DNA from: Verrucomicrobiales bacterium
Lineage (GTDB): Bacteria; Verrucomicrobiota; Verrucomicrobiia; Limisphaerales; J093
Direction of reading: 5' to 3'
Length of the DNA stretch: 64,000 bases
Assembly (NCBI GenBank): GCA_015075445.1
Contig: JABTUJ010000017.1
Span: 62,001 to 126,000, forward strand
In this document: in pieces, positions 45,363 through 52,802 of the stretch
Position numbering within the stretch: position 1 is the first letter of the stretch
Layout: the number at the start of each line of letters is the position of its first letter
Made by a program: the position numbers and the translations under genes
Notes under the pieces: generated by a model
What the model saw: only the letters and a program-made list of their open reading frames with translations
Databases searched by the model: none
Told to the model about the DNA's origin: nothing

Positions 45363-45563
45363 TCATCGCAAGAACGACCGCCAGTCGTCGATCGCGTGCG
45401 AGTTCCGAAGGAGCGCCATCGCGGGCAGTTCTTTGGGAACGCACGGGACGGCCAGGAGCGTCACAGCAGCCTCCTGCGGCACTCGATTGCCCTTCCGGGC
45501 GTTGATCGCCTGCCAGTTGCGGTTCAGCACCCGCACGGTCGCCTTGTTCAAGATGTCGCTCAT
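45363..45563 (-). pseudogene. HNH endonuclease with an internal deletion
   Basis: The 66-residue product opens with MSDILNKATVRVLNRNWQA and INAR, the conserved start of a roughly 190-residue HNH-type family, and jumps directly to KGNRVPQEAAVTLLAVP, then ALLRNSHAIDDWRSFLR, its C-terminal end. In intact members both sides of the gap carry INAR, so recombination across that four-residue repeat deleted the whole HNH core. The start is 43 nt after a tRNA-like element and the gene follows rsr, an order seen for RNA-repair loci. Non-functional as a nuclease. Confidence 0.7.
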
Positions 45564-45605
45564 GCACCTTCTGTCGGTGTTTGGTCTCTGTTGAATGGCG
45601 CAGAT

Positions 45606-45680
45606 TGGTAACCTCGCCGGGAATCGCACCCGGACCTTCGGTGTCAGAGACCGACGCACTGCGGGTTATGCAACGAGGCC
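45606..45680 (-). tRNA. tRNA-like element, anticodon CTG (Gln)
   Basis: Full cloverleaf of 75 nt: acceptor GGCCTCG/CGAGGTT (two G-T pairs), D stem GCAT/GTGC, anticodon stem TCGGT/ACCGA with loop CTCTGAC, T stem CCGGG/CCCGG with loop TGCGATT, discriminator A and encoded CCA. The D loop lacks the usual GG and the T loop lacks TTC, so tertiary contacts of an ordinary tRNA are weakened. Lies between rsr and the HNH remnant. Confidence 0.7.
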
Positions 45681-45753
45681 ATCGTCAACCCCACTGCCCT
45701 GTATTCCGGTCGGGAAGATCGGCGTGCATCCCTCCACACGTATGCCCGGATCA

Positions 45754-45828
45754 TGGAATCCCGTACTGGAGTCGCACCAGTCTCTGCGGTTTGGCAGGCT
45801 GCCGCCTGAACTGCTCGGCCAACGGGAT
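45754..45828 (-). tRNA. Degenerate tRNA-like element downstream of rsr
   Basis: Acceptor ATCCCGT/ACGGGAT (7 of 7), D stem GCCG/CGGC, T stem ACTGG/CCAGT with loop TGCGACT, discriminator T and encoded CCA. The anticodon arm does not form a clean 5-bp stem (possible loop CTGCCAA, anticodon GCC). The 70 bp between this and the Gln-like element contain further tRNA-like pieces that I could not fold. Confidence 0.6.
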
Positions 45829-45923
45829 GGCAACAGCGGCGAGCACGAGCGGATGTTCTCGGCACCCGCCCGCGCGCGTTCACCGTCCTGGCTGTCCCTG
45901 AACCGTCCGCGAGCGGCGGTGAT

Positions 45924-47618
45924 TCACGCCCGGCGGATGAAGTCCGAGATCACGGCCGGAACCGTGGTGTCGAACCCGACTACGTCGAGCATCCCGCGAT
46001 CGTTCGGGTCGGCCAAGGTGAAGCCGTTGGAGGTCATCCCCACCACGACCGCCTTCGCGTCCCCAACCAACTCGCGCCGATACTCACGCAGGGCCTGCGC
46101 CGGGTGGATGTTCCCGGCCCAGGTCTCGCTGTCGGTGTAAGTCACAAAGCCCGACACCGCCAGCTTGTTCCGCCGCGCCCACACCATCGGCAGGGCGCAG
46201 TCCGTGCCCCCCATCGGGATGGCACTGAGGCGCTTGATGACGTCGTCCAACCGCATCCGCGGCGAGAGGGCGATCCGGGTGATGCCTGATTCCCCACCGC
46301 CGTGCATCCCGCCGTAGCCACCCTTCGCCGGAGCCGAGAACGCGATGATCTCGCAATTGGGCTCCGTCGCGGCGGTGACCAGCGCCATCGCGGCGCTGGC
46401 TTCGCGGGCCGTGAGACACGAACCGGCGATGCGCGAACCGTCCATCGAACCGCTGACGTCCAGCGCCAGGAGCACCGGCTTGCCGCACGGTTCGACGTGG
46501 CGGAACGTGGCGTAAAACGCCGCATCCAGGGCATCGACGATCTTCGCCACCGGCTGCCACCTGAGATCGCCCTTCTCACCGTGACCCTGCGCGTACACCT
46601 TCTCGGCGATGAGCATGGCCAACGGGTGGATTCGGGCGCGCTTGAGTCCCTTCCCGTCGCTCAGCCTGTTGACCACGAGCTTAGCGGCCTCGCTGAGTGG
46701 CTGGATCAAGCCCAGGGAAGTCATCTTGCCCAGGTTGCGGATCAGAGCCGTCATCGGCATGCACGGGAGCAGGGCCTCCCAAACCTCCGGCGCATGGAGC
46801 CATTGGGTCGGAACAGCCTCCCGCGGCAGGTCATGCTCGGTGATGAGCTTCACGATCTCGGCCTTGGTGGATGCCTTCTTGGCCTGTTCGAAGGCGGCGA
46901 TGAGCCCTGGCAGTTGGCCGGCGGCGGCGTACGTGGCCACGCGAGACTCACCCTTCACACGCCGGGTCACCGTGCGTTCGCCGAGGCCATCCGCGCCGGA
47001 CAGAATCCAGCGGAAGAGGGCCTCGTGATCACGGCTCGGCGCCTTCGGGTGCGCCAGGCGGAGCAGGTCGCCATGCGACCAGCGATCCCGCTGCTGGTAC
47101 TTGACGACCTGGAGCGCCAGATCGTCTGCCTCGCGGTCAACGTACCAGCGGCCCACGGCGTTGCGCAGGCCCCGACCCCAACCGCGCAGGGCATTGACGT
47201 ACTCGGCGAAGTGGAACAGGTGCGTGCCGATGCGGCAGACCTTGCCCAGGTTTTGGAAAGCCAAGGCCTTCGTGGCCGGACCGCCGTGTGCCGCCACCAA
47301 TGCCAGGGCGAAGATGGCGGGGTCGTTCTTGGGCGCGCGACCGCTGTCGCTGATCTCGACGATCCGGTTCACGGCGCGAGCGCCGTCGGTCCGGATGCAG
47401 CGGACGAGGGCGTCATGGTTTTCCTTCACCAGGTTGCGCTGCGCGATGTAGTAAGTGCCCCCCTCGGCGCCGAGGATCAGGAACCGGTCAAGCCGGGTCC
47501 AGTCATCGACCTCCCAGGCGTAGCCGCCGGCCGAGTTGGGCACCTGCGTCGAGCCCGGGATGGGCTGCGACTGCGGGGTGGCGCGACGGTGGAACCAACG
47601 GGCGTAATTGATGGCCAT
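45924..47618 (-). CDS. rsr: Ro60-family TROVE/vWA RNA-binding protein
   Basis: 564 residues from ATG 47618 with a strong Shine-Dalgarno (AAAGGAGG). The N-terminal TROVE ring of helical repeats is recognisable (GGYAWEVDDWTRLDRFLILG, TYYIAQRNLVKENHDALVRC, FALALVAAHGGPATKALAFQ, MTALIRNLGKMTSLGLI) and the C-terminal vWA domain has the MIDAS motif DVSGSM, with T and D in MGGTDCALP. Ro60 orthologues bind misfolded and Y RNAs, tethering RNA to exoribonuclease or taking part in stress RNA turnover. Here the gene is embedded in tRNA-like elements on the same strand, so the likely ligands are encoded beside it. Complete. Confidence 0.95.
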   Translation of the reverse strand: MAINYARWFHRRATPQSQPIPGSTQVPNSAGGYAWEVDDWTRLDRFLILGAEGGTYYIAQRNLVKENHDALVRCIRTDGARAVNRIVEISDSGRAPKNDPAIFALALVAAHGGPATKALAFQNLGKVCRIGTHLFHFAEYVNALRGWGRGLRNAVGRWYVDREADDLALQVVKYQQRDRWSHGDLLRLAHPKAPSRDHEALFRWILSGADGLGERTVTRRVKGESRVATYAAAGQLPGLIAAFEQAKKASTKAEIVKLITEHDLPREAVPTQWLHAPEVWEALLPCMPMTALIRNLGKMTSLGLIQPLSEAAKLVVNRLSDGKGLKRARIHPLAMLIAEKVYAQGHGEKGDLRWQPVAKIVDALDAAFYATFRHVEPCGKPVLLALDVSGSMDGSRIAGSCLTAREASAAMALVTAATEPNCEIIAFSAPAKGGYGGMHGGGESGITRIALSPRMRLDDVIKRLSAIPMGGTDCALPMVWARRNKLAVSGFVTYTDSETWAGNIHPAQALREYRRELVGDAKAVVVGMTSNGFTLADPNDRGMLDVVGFDTTVPAVISDFIRRA

Positions 47619-47622
47619 GGGG

Positions 47623-47630
47623 CCTCCTTT
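47623..47630 (-). promoter_or_regulatory. Strong Shine-Dalgarno of rsr
   Basis: AAAGGAGG, 4 nt before the ATG at 47618. It fixes the start; the frame extends upstream to 47909 through the tRNA-like array, which is rejected as coding. Good Shine-Dalgarno sites are rare in this window. Confidence 0.75.
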
Positions 47631-47676
47631 CCTCTTGCGCGTGCCGCCAACTCTCGGCACGGATGGTTTCGTGGGT

Positions 47677-47745
47677 CTGCGGACAAGTTGGTGAACCTGG
47701 GATTGCTTCGTGTTCCAAACGATAACCCATGCTCTTCGGCCCGCA
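47677..47745 (-). tRNA. tRNA-like element, possible anticodon GGA (Ser)
   Basis: Acceptor TGCGGGC/GTCCGCA pairs 7 of 7. An anticodon stem TCGT/ACGA closes loop TTGGAAC. The D arm is poor, and the T arm (AGGTT-CACC-AACTT) has only a 4-nt loop. No CCA is encoded and no long variable arm is present, so it is not a normal tRNA-Ser. Confidence 0.45.
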
Positions 47746-47750
47746 GAAAG

Positions 47751-47810
47751 CGCCGACGGATAAGAATCGAACTGGGAATGAACGTGCTCTACCGCTGAGC
47801 TACCCCGGCG
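47751..47810 (-). tRNA. Truncated tRNA with canonical D arm
   Basis: Holds an orthodox D arm (TAGCTCAGCGGTAGAGCA) and a T-loop-like GTTCGATTC, with outer pairing CGCCG/CGGCG. The 3' half of the anticodon stem and the variable region are missing, so the two halves are joined. Of all elements in the array this is the one most like a housekeeping tRNA, but shortened. Confidence 0.5.
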
Positions 47811-47812
47811 TC

Positions 47813-47893
47813 TGGAGCCGGAGGCGGGACTCGAACCCGCGACCACGCGCGTTTGGAGCGATAACCCAATCCTGCGACCCGTCGGAAATCCTC
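47813..47893 (-). tRNA. tRNA-like element with intact T arm, possible anticodon CCA
   Basis: T stem CGGG/CCCG within GTCGCGGGTTCGAGTCCCGC, discriminator T and encoded CCA. The anticodon loop can be read as CTCCAAA, but its stem is weak, and no 5' strand complements the acceptor CTCCGGC. A further Gly-like anticodon hairpin (CCTC-CACCCAG-GAGG) lies directly upstream at about 47910-47945. Confidence 0.45.
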
Positions 47894-47967
47894 GATGGGC
47901 AAGGGACATGCAAGACGGTACGCCCTCCTGGGTGGAGGATAACCGATCGACTGCGGCCCATCGAAAT

Positions 47968-48042
47968 TGGGGTGACCAACCGGACTTGCACCGGCACCGA
48001 CGCCCTCACAAGGCGTAATGCTGCTGTTACATCATGGCCACC
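47968..48042 (-). tRNA. tRNA-His-like, anticodon GTG, with G-1:C73 pair
   Basis: An 8-bp acceptor including the His-specific extra G paired to C73 (GGTGGCCA with TGGTCACC), encoded CCA, a perfect anticodon stem ACGCC/GGCGT with loop TTGTGAG, and T stem GCCGG/CCGGT. The T loop is TGCAAGT and the D loop has no GG, unlike ordinary tRNA-His. The His identity element suggests that it could still be charged. Confidence 0.7.
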
Positions 48043-48631
48043 ATGAAAGCGGGCGCTCCCACGTGGATTTGCACCACGAACCTCCGGCTTCGCAAACCGG
48101 CGTGCAGTCTGATTGCACCTGGAGAGCGTGGCGTCCGTGGTCGGACTCGCACCGACCAAGACCGGCTTGGAGGTCGGGGAAGCCGGCTGCTTGTCGCACC
48201 CCGTCCAGGCGGGCACAGGCGTAGAGTTGGCGCACGGCTTCGCCTTCGATCCACGCGCCCGGTGAGGCGAGGAGGCGCACGGGAGCTTCAAAAGCGGATC
48301 GGGAGGCGCGCGCGAGGAACGCCTCCCGATGATGGGTTGAGTCGAGGAACGCCACGTTGGCCATCGTGCGGCTCTGGGTCTCCGTGTTTATCAACACCCG
48401 ATGCCAGAACGGCAGCGTGATGGTCGCATGGTCTGGGTGACGCACCGTGCCCCGGGCATACACGCCCGCATCACGCACCATCACTCGCCACCCCAGGATT
48501 CGGATCGGACCGACGCGGCTTGGGCGGAACTTGAGCGCCAGACCGCGCGATGTGGGTTTGCGTTGGGCGTTCGGCTGGAACGTCCTCCGGACGCGTAATG
48601 GGCTCGGGAATCGGATGATGGACTTGAGCAT
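48032..48631 (-). CDS. Small protein gene inside the tRNA-like array
   Basis: ATG 48631 (MLKSIIRFPSPL). Residues 1-140 look truly coding: VRDAGVYARGTVRHPDHATI, LPFWHRVLINTETQSRTM and ANVAFLDSTHHREAFLAR. There is no recognised domain or signal. After about 48210 the frame runs through two tRNA-like elements (48138-48206 and 48054-48127) to a stop at 48032, which suggests that the native stop was lost or that the coding part really ends earlier. Its place between tRNA-like blocks and upstream of rsr suggests a role with the array; that is inference. Confidence 0.55.
   Translation of the reverse strand: MLKSIIRFPSPLRVRRTFQPNAQRKPTSRGLALKFRPSRVGPIRILGWRVMVRDAGVYARGTVRHPDHATITLPFWHRVLINTETQSRTMANVAFLDSTHHREAFLARASRSAFEAPVRLLASPGAWIEGEAVRQLYACARLDGVRQAAGFPDLQAGLGRCESDHGRHALQVQSDCTPVCEAGGSWCKSTWERPLSWWP
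48054..48127 (-). tRNA. tRNA-like element, anticodon GCG (Arg)
   Basis: Acceptor GCTCTCC/TGGGAGC (6 of 7), D stem GTGC/GCAC, anticodon stem CCGGT/GCCGG with loop TTGCGAA, T stem CGTGG/CCACG with loop TGCAAAT. The 3' end continues GCCC rather than CCA. It overlaps the 3' part of the small reading frame 48032-48631 on the same strand. Confidence 0.65.
48138..48206 (-). tRNA. Partial tRNA-like element
   Basis: A perfect T arm (GTCGG-TGCGAGT-CCGAC) and a strong 7-bp hairpin CCGGCTT/AAGCCGG are present, but acceptor strands do not match. It may be a tRNA-like whose 5' half was replaced. Confidence 0.35.
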
Positions 48632-48659
48632 AGGGTTTCTTTCGTTGGAGGTTCTCGAT

Positions 48660-48720
48660 TGGCGGAAGGCGCGGGTAACGCTCCCGCATCGGCCTGCTTG
48701 CCGGGCAGGTGCATCTCGGA
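48660..48720 (-). tRNA. tRNA-like element, anticodon GGC (Ala), 5' end altered
   Basis: Anticodon stem CCTGC/GCAGG with loop CCGGCAA (C, not T, at position 33), T stem GCGGG/CCCGC with loop AGCGTTA, discriminator G and encoded CCA. No partner for acceptor strand GCCTTCC is found upstream, so the 5' end is mutated or truncated. Confidence 0.5.
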
Positions 48721-48735
48721 CTTCGGACGTCGGAT

Positions 48736-48809
48736 TGGCAGGTCGCCTCGGTGCTGCCCCGAGCGGGCTGGGTTTTGGAGACCCGGCTGCGCAGGCTGGC
48801 GCGCGACCT
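48736..48809 (-). tRNA. tRNA-Trp-like, anticodon CCA
   Basis: Acceptor AGGTCGC/GCGACCT pairs 7 of 7, discriminator G and encoded CCA. The anticodon loop CTCCAAA, closed by GGGT/ACCC, matches tRNA-Trp exactly. T stem CTCGG/CCGAG closes an unusual loop GGCAGCA. It follows the Gly-like element by 5 nt, so processing from a common precursor is likely. Confidence 0.65.
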
Positions 48810-48814
48810 AAAGC

Positions 48815-48888
48815 TGGTGCGGCTGCCGGGAATCGCACCCGGACCTTCTCCCTGGCAAGAAGATGTTCTGCTGATAAACCACAGCCGC
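48815..48888 (-). tRNA. tRNA-Gly-like, anticodon GCC
   Basis: Acceptor GCGGCTG/CAGCCGC, 7 of 7, discriminator A and encoded CCA. Anticodon stem TCTTC/GGAGA with loop TTGCCAG; T arm CCGGG-TGCGATT-CCCGG, identical to that of the Gln-like element 3 kb away. D stem only 3 bp. It is the first recognised element of the array in the direction of transcription. Confidence 0.7.
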
Positions 48889-49237
48889 GGAAATTGAAAG
48901 GGGCCGGGAGCACGTTGTCACACCCCGGCCCGCGCCCTTTCAACAAAGATCAAACCTCTTGGCGATCCTTCGATCCCAACCCGCGGTTTCACGGCGGTTG
49001 TTTCGGTGTTTATGGGCACACCTCCTGGGAAGCCCTTTGACTGCAAATCCGGGCCAAACTCACGTGACGTGCTGGATGGCGACCGGCAGGCGCACCCCAC
49101 CGGCGGAGAACCTCGGCTCTCCCACGTCTCAATTCGTGTTGGCGTCTCGGACATCCGCTAGATGTCGCGTCTGCTCTCACAGACCATGTCGGTCCTTTCG
49201 TTTGTCGGCTTCGGTTTCCCTGGTGCCTAGGGCAAAC

Positions 49238-49269
49238 AAAAAACCCCGCTCACCATCGGTAAGCAGGGC
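49238..49269 (-). terminator. Rho-independent terminator upstream of the tRNA-like array
   Basis: On the minus strand CCCTGCTTAACC pairs with GGTGAGCGGGG (one bulge, two G-T pairs) around loop GAT, followed by six T. It would end a transcript starting right of 49270. The 49270-49450 stretch has no reading frame but contains GGTTATG/CATAACC and GTCC/GGAC pairings, so a structured RNA about 180 nt long may be made there. Confidence 0.6.
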
Positions 49270-49899
49270 TGGTAAATCGTGGTCCTCGCGGGACGCTCTA
49301 TACCTGCTTACCTTCCTCGATCCGGCCGGGGGTTATGTCCCTGGCCTTGATCGCAACGAAGGCGGAACGCATAACCGCTCGACCATGCACGACGTGTCGT
49401 CTCTCGGACGACCATCGCCAGTCGTTTCGCGGCTAAGATGTTCATGCAGGTTCGCATCGAATGTGGGAGACGTTTAACACAAGCGCGCGGTTACCGTCCA
49501 CTGATACTCGCGGGGGGAGGGTCATCTTAAATCGGAATATGCGGATGGATGAATGGATGATACCGCAGCTCTCGGAACAACTTCAGCCAGTCGAAACGGC
49601 TCCGTATTTCGGCGATCGCCACAGGCAGAACCGCAACCAGAGCCAACTGGTCGCAACTGCCGTCATCGAATCGCAGGCTCCAGCGCCTTCGCCGCCCTCG
49701 GGCGGGAACGCTTGCGGGGCGGTGACTCAGAGTCTCGTGTCCAATTCCTGCCGTGTGGCGATGGGGACGTGGCCGACACGAAGGCCGGGCGGAGGCGTGA
49801 CGATGAGTGCGTGAGGTCTTCGTTCCAGCGAAGGCCACGCGACAGCGGGTCTGGCGCCGTGAAGGTGGCGAAGGACTTCCACGCCACGGTGCCGGCCTC

Positions 49900-50260
49900 C
49901 TGGCGCGGAACTTCAGGAAAGCAGCCCCGCTTGAAAAGCCCGCCCGGGATAGTGATCCACCCACGGCCATGCCGCCGCGAAGAGCGAGAAGCCGGCGTTG
50001 AATGCCTCCGCCACCCGACCGCCGCCAGGAACCCTCCGACGTGCTGGAGCGTGGCCGCGCCCGTTGACGTTGTTGCGGGGGGGTGTATCGGGTTGGCGCT
50101 CCAGGGCGCCGGATCGTACGTGGTGTAAACAGCACCCACTCGACCCCGACGTGATCAGGATCGTCGGCCGACCCTGCCACTCGAAGGAATGCGGGTTGTC
50201 GGGGTGCAGGTGACCGGCGCCCCGCGATTGTCCCAGCAGGAGCTGTTCCATGGGCGTTGT
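49900..50260 (-). pseudogene. Glycoside-hydrolase-like N-terminal relic
   Basis: Pieces such as HLHPDNPHSFEWQGRPTILI and TSG, followed in other frames by short Arg- and Trp-containing stretches, recall the opening of TIM-barrel glycosidases whose N-terminus reads NPHYFEWRGKPTVLITSG. The rest is missing or scrambled. The 49450-49900 part shows no gene that I can support. Confidence 0.35.
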
Positions 50261-50309
50261 AGAACTTGATGCCGTCCCAGCCGGTCCGGAAGACGACAGG
50301 ACACGGTGT

Positions 50310-51686
50310 TCATGGGGAGTAGTAGTTGTGGTATTGCTTCAAACGGCCGTAGTTTCGGTCGTTCCACAACCGCGGTTCGTCGGGCCGTGGGTTGCCTGCG
50401 GTGTTCTCGTAGATGTGCAACTCATCGGCGGTAACCACCAGGATCTCCTCGCGCCAGTCGCCGAAAACATCCGCGACGTAGAGCCGGTCGGCCTGGGTCT
50501 TGAACCGCGCAACAAACCTCCCGGTCAGGGGCTCGAACACGCACACGTCACCGCGTTTGTGGCGCTCCTTGGCGCAAGCCAATTGGTGACGTTCGCCGGT
50601 CCAGTCAATGCGGTGGATTACCTCGACGCCGCTCTTCGTCCAGTCCTCGGGGGCCACCGCATCCAGTTCGTAGTGCGAAGCCAGGTTGCCTCTCGAATCG
50701 AACACGAACGGTTTCTGGTGCTGAGGGTGGCGTGAGCGACACCAGACGAACAGTTCCTCCGAGCCTGGCTTGAAGCGCCCGACGGTGGCGTTCTGCGGCT
50801 CCTGCCGCTGATGATGCACGCGCCAGAGAACTCCCCCCAGACCGAGAAGTTGGACATGATTCGAACCTTCCTCGAGCAAAACGACCTCCAGGCCGGGTTG
50901 GTCCGGTCGGACATCGGCTACAAACACACTGTCCATGTGACCCTGGAACGGCGCCGCCTCCACCAGGACCCGCCCCTGCGAGGACAGAAGGGTGGCGCCC
51001 AGCACCTCGTCCAGACCGTCCCCGTCAAGATCAGCCAGGCGCGCCCCGTTGTGAGCGCAGGAGCCAAACCGGTCCGTCGTCCAGAGGGGTTCCTTGCCGG
51101 CCAGCAGATCAGCGATCCGGTAGGCCGCGAGGAACTGTCCCATCCGATACCCCTTCTCGTTGGTGGCCTGCAGCACGATGTCCCGGTTTGCCTCCCCCTG
51201 GAACGTGGCGATCACGGCCAACTCCCATCGGGCTGCCCCGGGCGGAACCGGGGGTTTGGCGGTGGCCTTCTCTCTTCCGGTGGCGCCCTCCACGATATGC
51301 AGCACCGAGTCCTTGGTGAGGAACACCACCTCCGTTCGACCGTCGCCATCCACGTCCGCCGCTGCGACACCGGGACCATGGTGCCCCGGCAAACCCTGGC
51401 TCTCGCTCTGACCCCCCACGGCAATGTCCACCGCCTTTCGCCAGAGCACTCGACCATCGTTGGCCAACACCACGAGCTGGCCGGGAGCCGTGATGAGGAA
51501 GTCCATCCGCTGATCGTTGTCCGTGTCGGCCACGATCAATCCCCCGGCGCTGTCTTCCGCCTGGTCGCCGAGCGAGAATCCAATCTTGATAACCGTGTGG
51601 TTTGCGCCCGTGTCAGCGACGGGACCTCCCGCGAGGCAGGAGAGGGCGAGAATCGCCCAAGTCATGGTGACGTTAGTGTGTTTCAT
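50310..51686 (-). CDS. Secreted FG-GAP propeller protein, rhamnogalacturonan-lyase-like
   Basis: 458 residues from ATG 51686 with signal peptide TWAILALSCLAGGPVAD. Repeated calcium-binding FG-GAP-type loops are visible: VADTDNDQRMDFLI, AADVDGDGRTEVVFL, LADLDGDGLDEVLG and VADVFGDWREEILV. The ending RLWNDRNYGRLKQYHNYYSP is typical of the C-terminus of PL11-like rhamnogalacturonan lyases and their relatives. Canonical PL11 is longer, so catalytic activity is uncertain. It probably acts outside the cell on plant or algal polysaccharide. The neighbouring truncated gene is on the same strand and overlaps its start by 14 nt. Confidence 0.8.
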   Translation of the reverse strand: MKHTNVTMTWAILALSCLAGGPVADTGANHTVIKIGFSLGDQAEDSAGGLIVADTDNDQRMDFLITAPGQLVVLANDGRVLWRKAVDIAVGGQSESQGLPGHHGPGVAAADVDGDGRTEVVFLTKDSVLHIVEGATGREKATAKPPVPPGAARWELAVIATFQGEANRDIVLQATNEKGYRMGQFLAAYRIADLLAGKEPLWTTDRFGSCAHNGARLADLDGDGLDEVLGATLLSSQGRVLVEAAPFQGHMDSVFVADVRPDQPGLEVVLLEEGSNHVQLLGLGGVLWRVHHQRQEPQNATVGRFKPGSEELFVWCRSRHPQHQKPFVFDSRGNLASHYELDAVAPEDWTKSGVEVIHRIDWTGERHQLACAKERHKRGDVCVFEPLTGRFVARFKTQADRLYVADVFGDWREEILVVTADELHIYENTAGNPRPDEPRLWNDRNYGRLKQYHNYYSP

Positions 51687-52250
51687 GGTTGAGTCGCAGG
51701 TCAGCCTCGCCCAGGCGCCGGAGATCGTCCAGGGCGCGGCTGATTGGGGCAAGGACGGTCTTGCTTGGGGCTTCCGCGTAGAAATCGCTCATCACGATGC
51801 TGTGGTTGTCACGCAGATAAAGCCCGTGCGACACGATCGTCGCCAGCCGGGTCTGGAAGCCCAGCAAACCATCGCGCGCCTGGTCCCTCCCTTTGACCAC
51901 CACCGAGCCTTCGTAGCTGCAATTGGCCGCCACGGTCGCTCGCCCGCAGTTGACGAAGCGGAGATTCCCCTGCACATGCGGCAGGACCACCACGTCCTTT
52001 TCGGTGAGGTTGGTGAACCGCAGGCCTTGGCGCAGGGGCGCCTTCTGATACATCCCAAAGACATAGACGCCATCGTAGGTCATGTGGGAGGCGTTGGCAG
52101 AGCCGACTTGCTCGATGTCAATGCCGTTGTGCATCGCCCCCGCGTCGTGGGCACCTTTCATGAGATCTTCGGGAGTGAATCGCTGGGGATCAGCTCGGCG
52201 TACGGGCTGTCGTAGGGGCGGGTGCTGGTGAGCTTTTGCTCCCAGCGCTC
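51673..52250 (-). pseudogene. C-terminal remnant of a large secreted beta-helix-type protein
   Basis: The frame is coding in character (THNGIDIEQVG-like stretch, YDGVYVFGMYQKAPLRQGLR, GNLRFVNCGRATVAANCSYE, GLYLRDNHSIVMSDFYAEAP) but has no start of its own; the listed ATG lies inside the upstream SEC-C gene in another frame. A parallel beta-helix carbohydrate-binding tail is suggested by the short repeating VVxxxVxGNLRFxN pattern. The N-terminal part was removed at about 52.2 kb. Confidence 0.55.
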
Positions 52251-52349
52251 GAATACCCAAGTGCATGGGCACCGGAAAGTGCGGCTGCGGTTCGAGCGCA
52301 TCGGTCGGTTCGGCCCGGCATTCCCACCGGGATGGCCACGGGAAACCCA

Positions 52350-52802
52350 CTATCGTCCGCAGCACTTCTTGTACTTCTTCCCGCTGTTGCACGGGCACGG
52401 CGCATTGCGCCCTGTCCCGGGATACTTCTCTCCGGACACGGGCGGTGTCCTGGAGGATGGCGTGGCCGCCCGGACATTCCTGTGGGAGTCCCCGGTCGAG
52501 CCTGGCCCATGCATGTGCGGGAACATCTCCTCATGCCGCCGGATCATCGGAACGACGACGGTGCGCCGAAAGGCCTCGAACTCGTCCGCCCCCATCTTCA
52601 GGCTTGGCCCCATCTCGCGCAGCGCCTTGTTACGTTCTTCCTCCGGCATGAGGGCCAGATTCCAGCAGACCATGGCCAGCGCGAGCGCATGGTTGATCTG
52701 CTCGCTCGAACCGTCTGTTCCATCGAGCAGCGGTTGCGCGTACGCCGTCATCGCTTCTGCCATGGCTCCCATATAATCACTCCATTCCGTCAGACCGAAC
52801 AC
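52350..52802 (-). CDS. SEC-C motif protein
   Basis: 150 residues. It ends with a perfect SEC-C zinc motif, GRNAPCPCNSGKKYKKCCGR, as found at the C-terminus of SecA and in many small adaptor proteins. The N-terminal 100 residues are helical (GSSEQINHALALAMVCWNLA, LMPEEERNKALREMGPSLKM). SEC-C domains bind SecB, ribosomes or nucleic acid; the role of stand-alone proteins is unclear. Intact, with ATG 52802. Confidence 0.85.
   Translation of the reverse strand: MFGLTEWSDYMGAMAEAMTAYAQPLLDGTDGSSEQINHALALAMVCWNLALMPEEERNKALREMGPSLKMGADEFEAFRRTVVVPMIRRHEEMFPHMHGPGSTGDSHRNVRAATPSSRTPPVSGEKYPGTGRNAPCPCNSGKKYKKCCGR

Noticed and set aside
46302..47798. 498-codon plus-strand frame opposite rsr
   Set aside because: Antisense shadow of the TROVE protein; rsr has a strong ribosome binding site and complete MIDAS.
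47618..47909. N-terminal extension of the Ro60 protein
   Set aside because: The extra 97 codons run through tRNA-like elements and lack coding character; the AAAGGAGG before ATG 47618 fixes the start.
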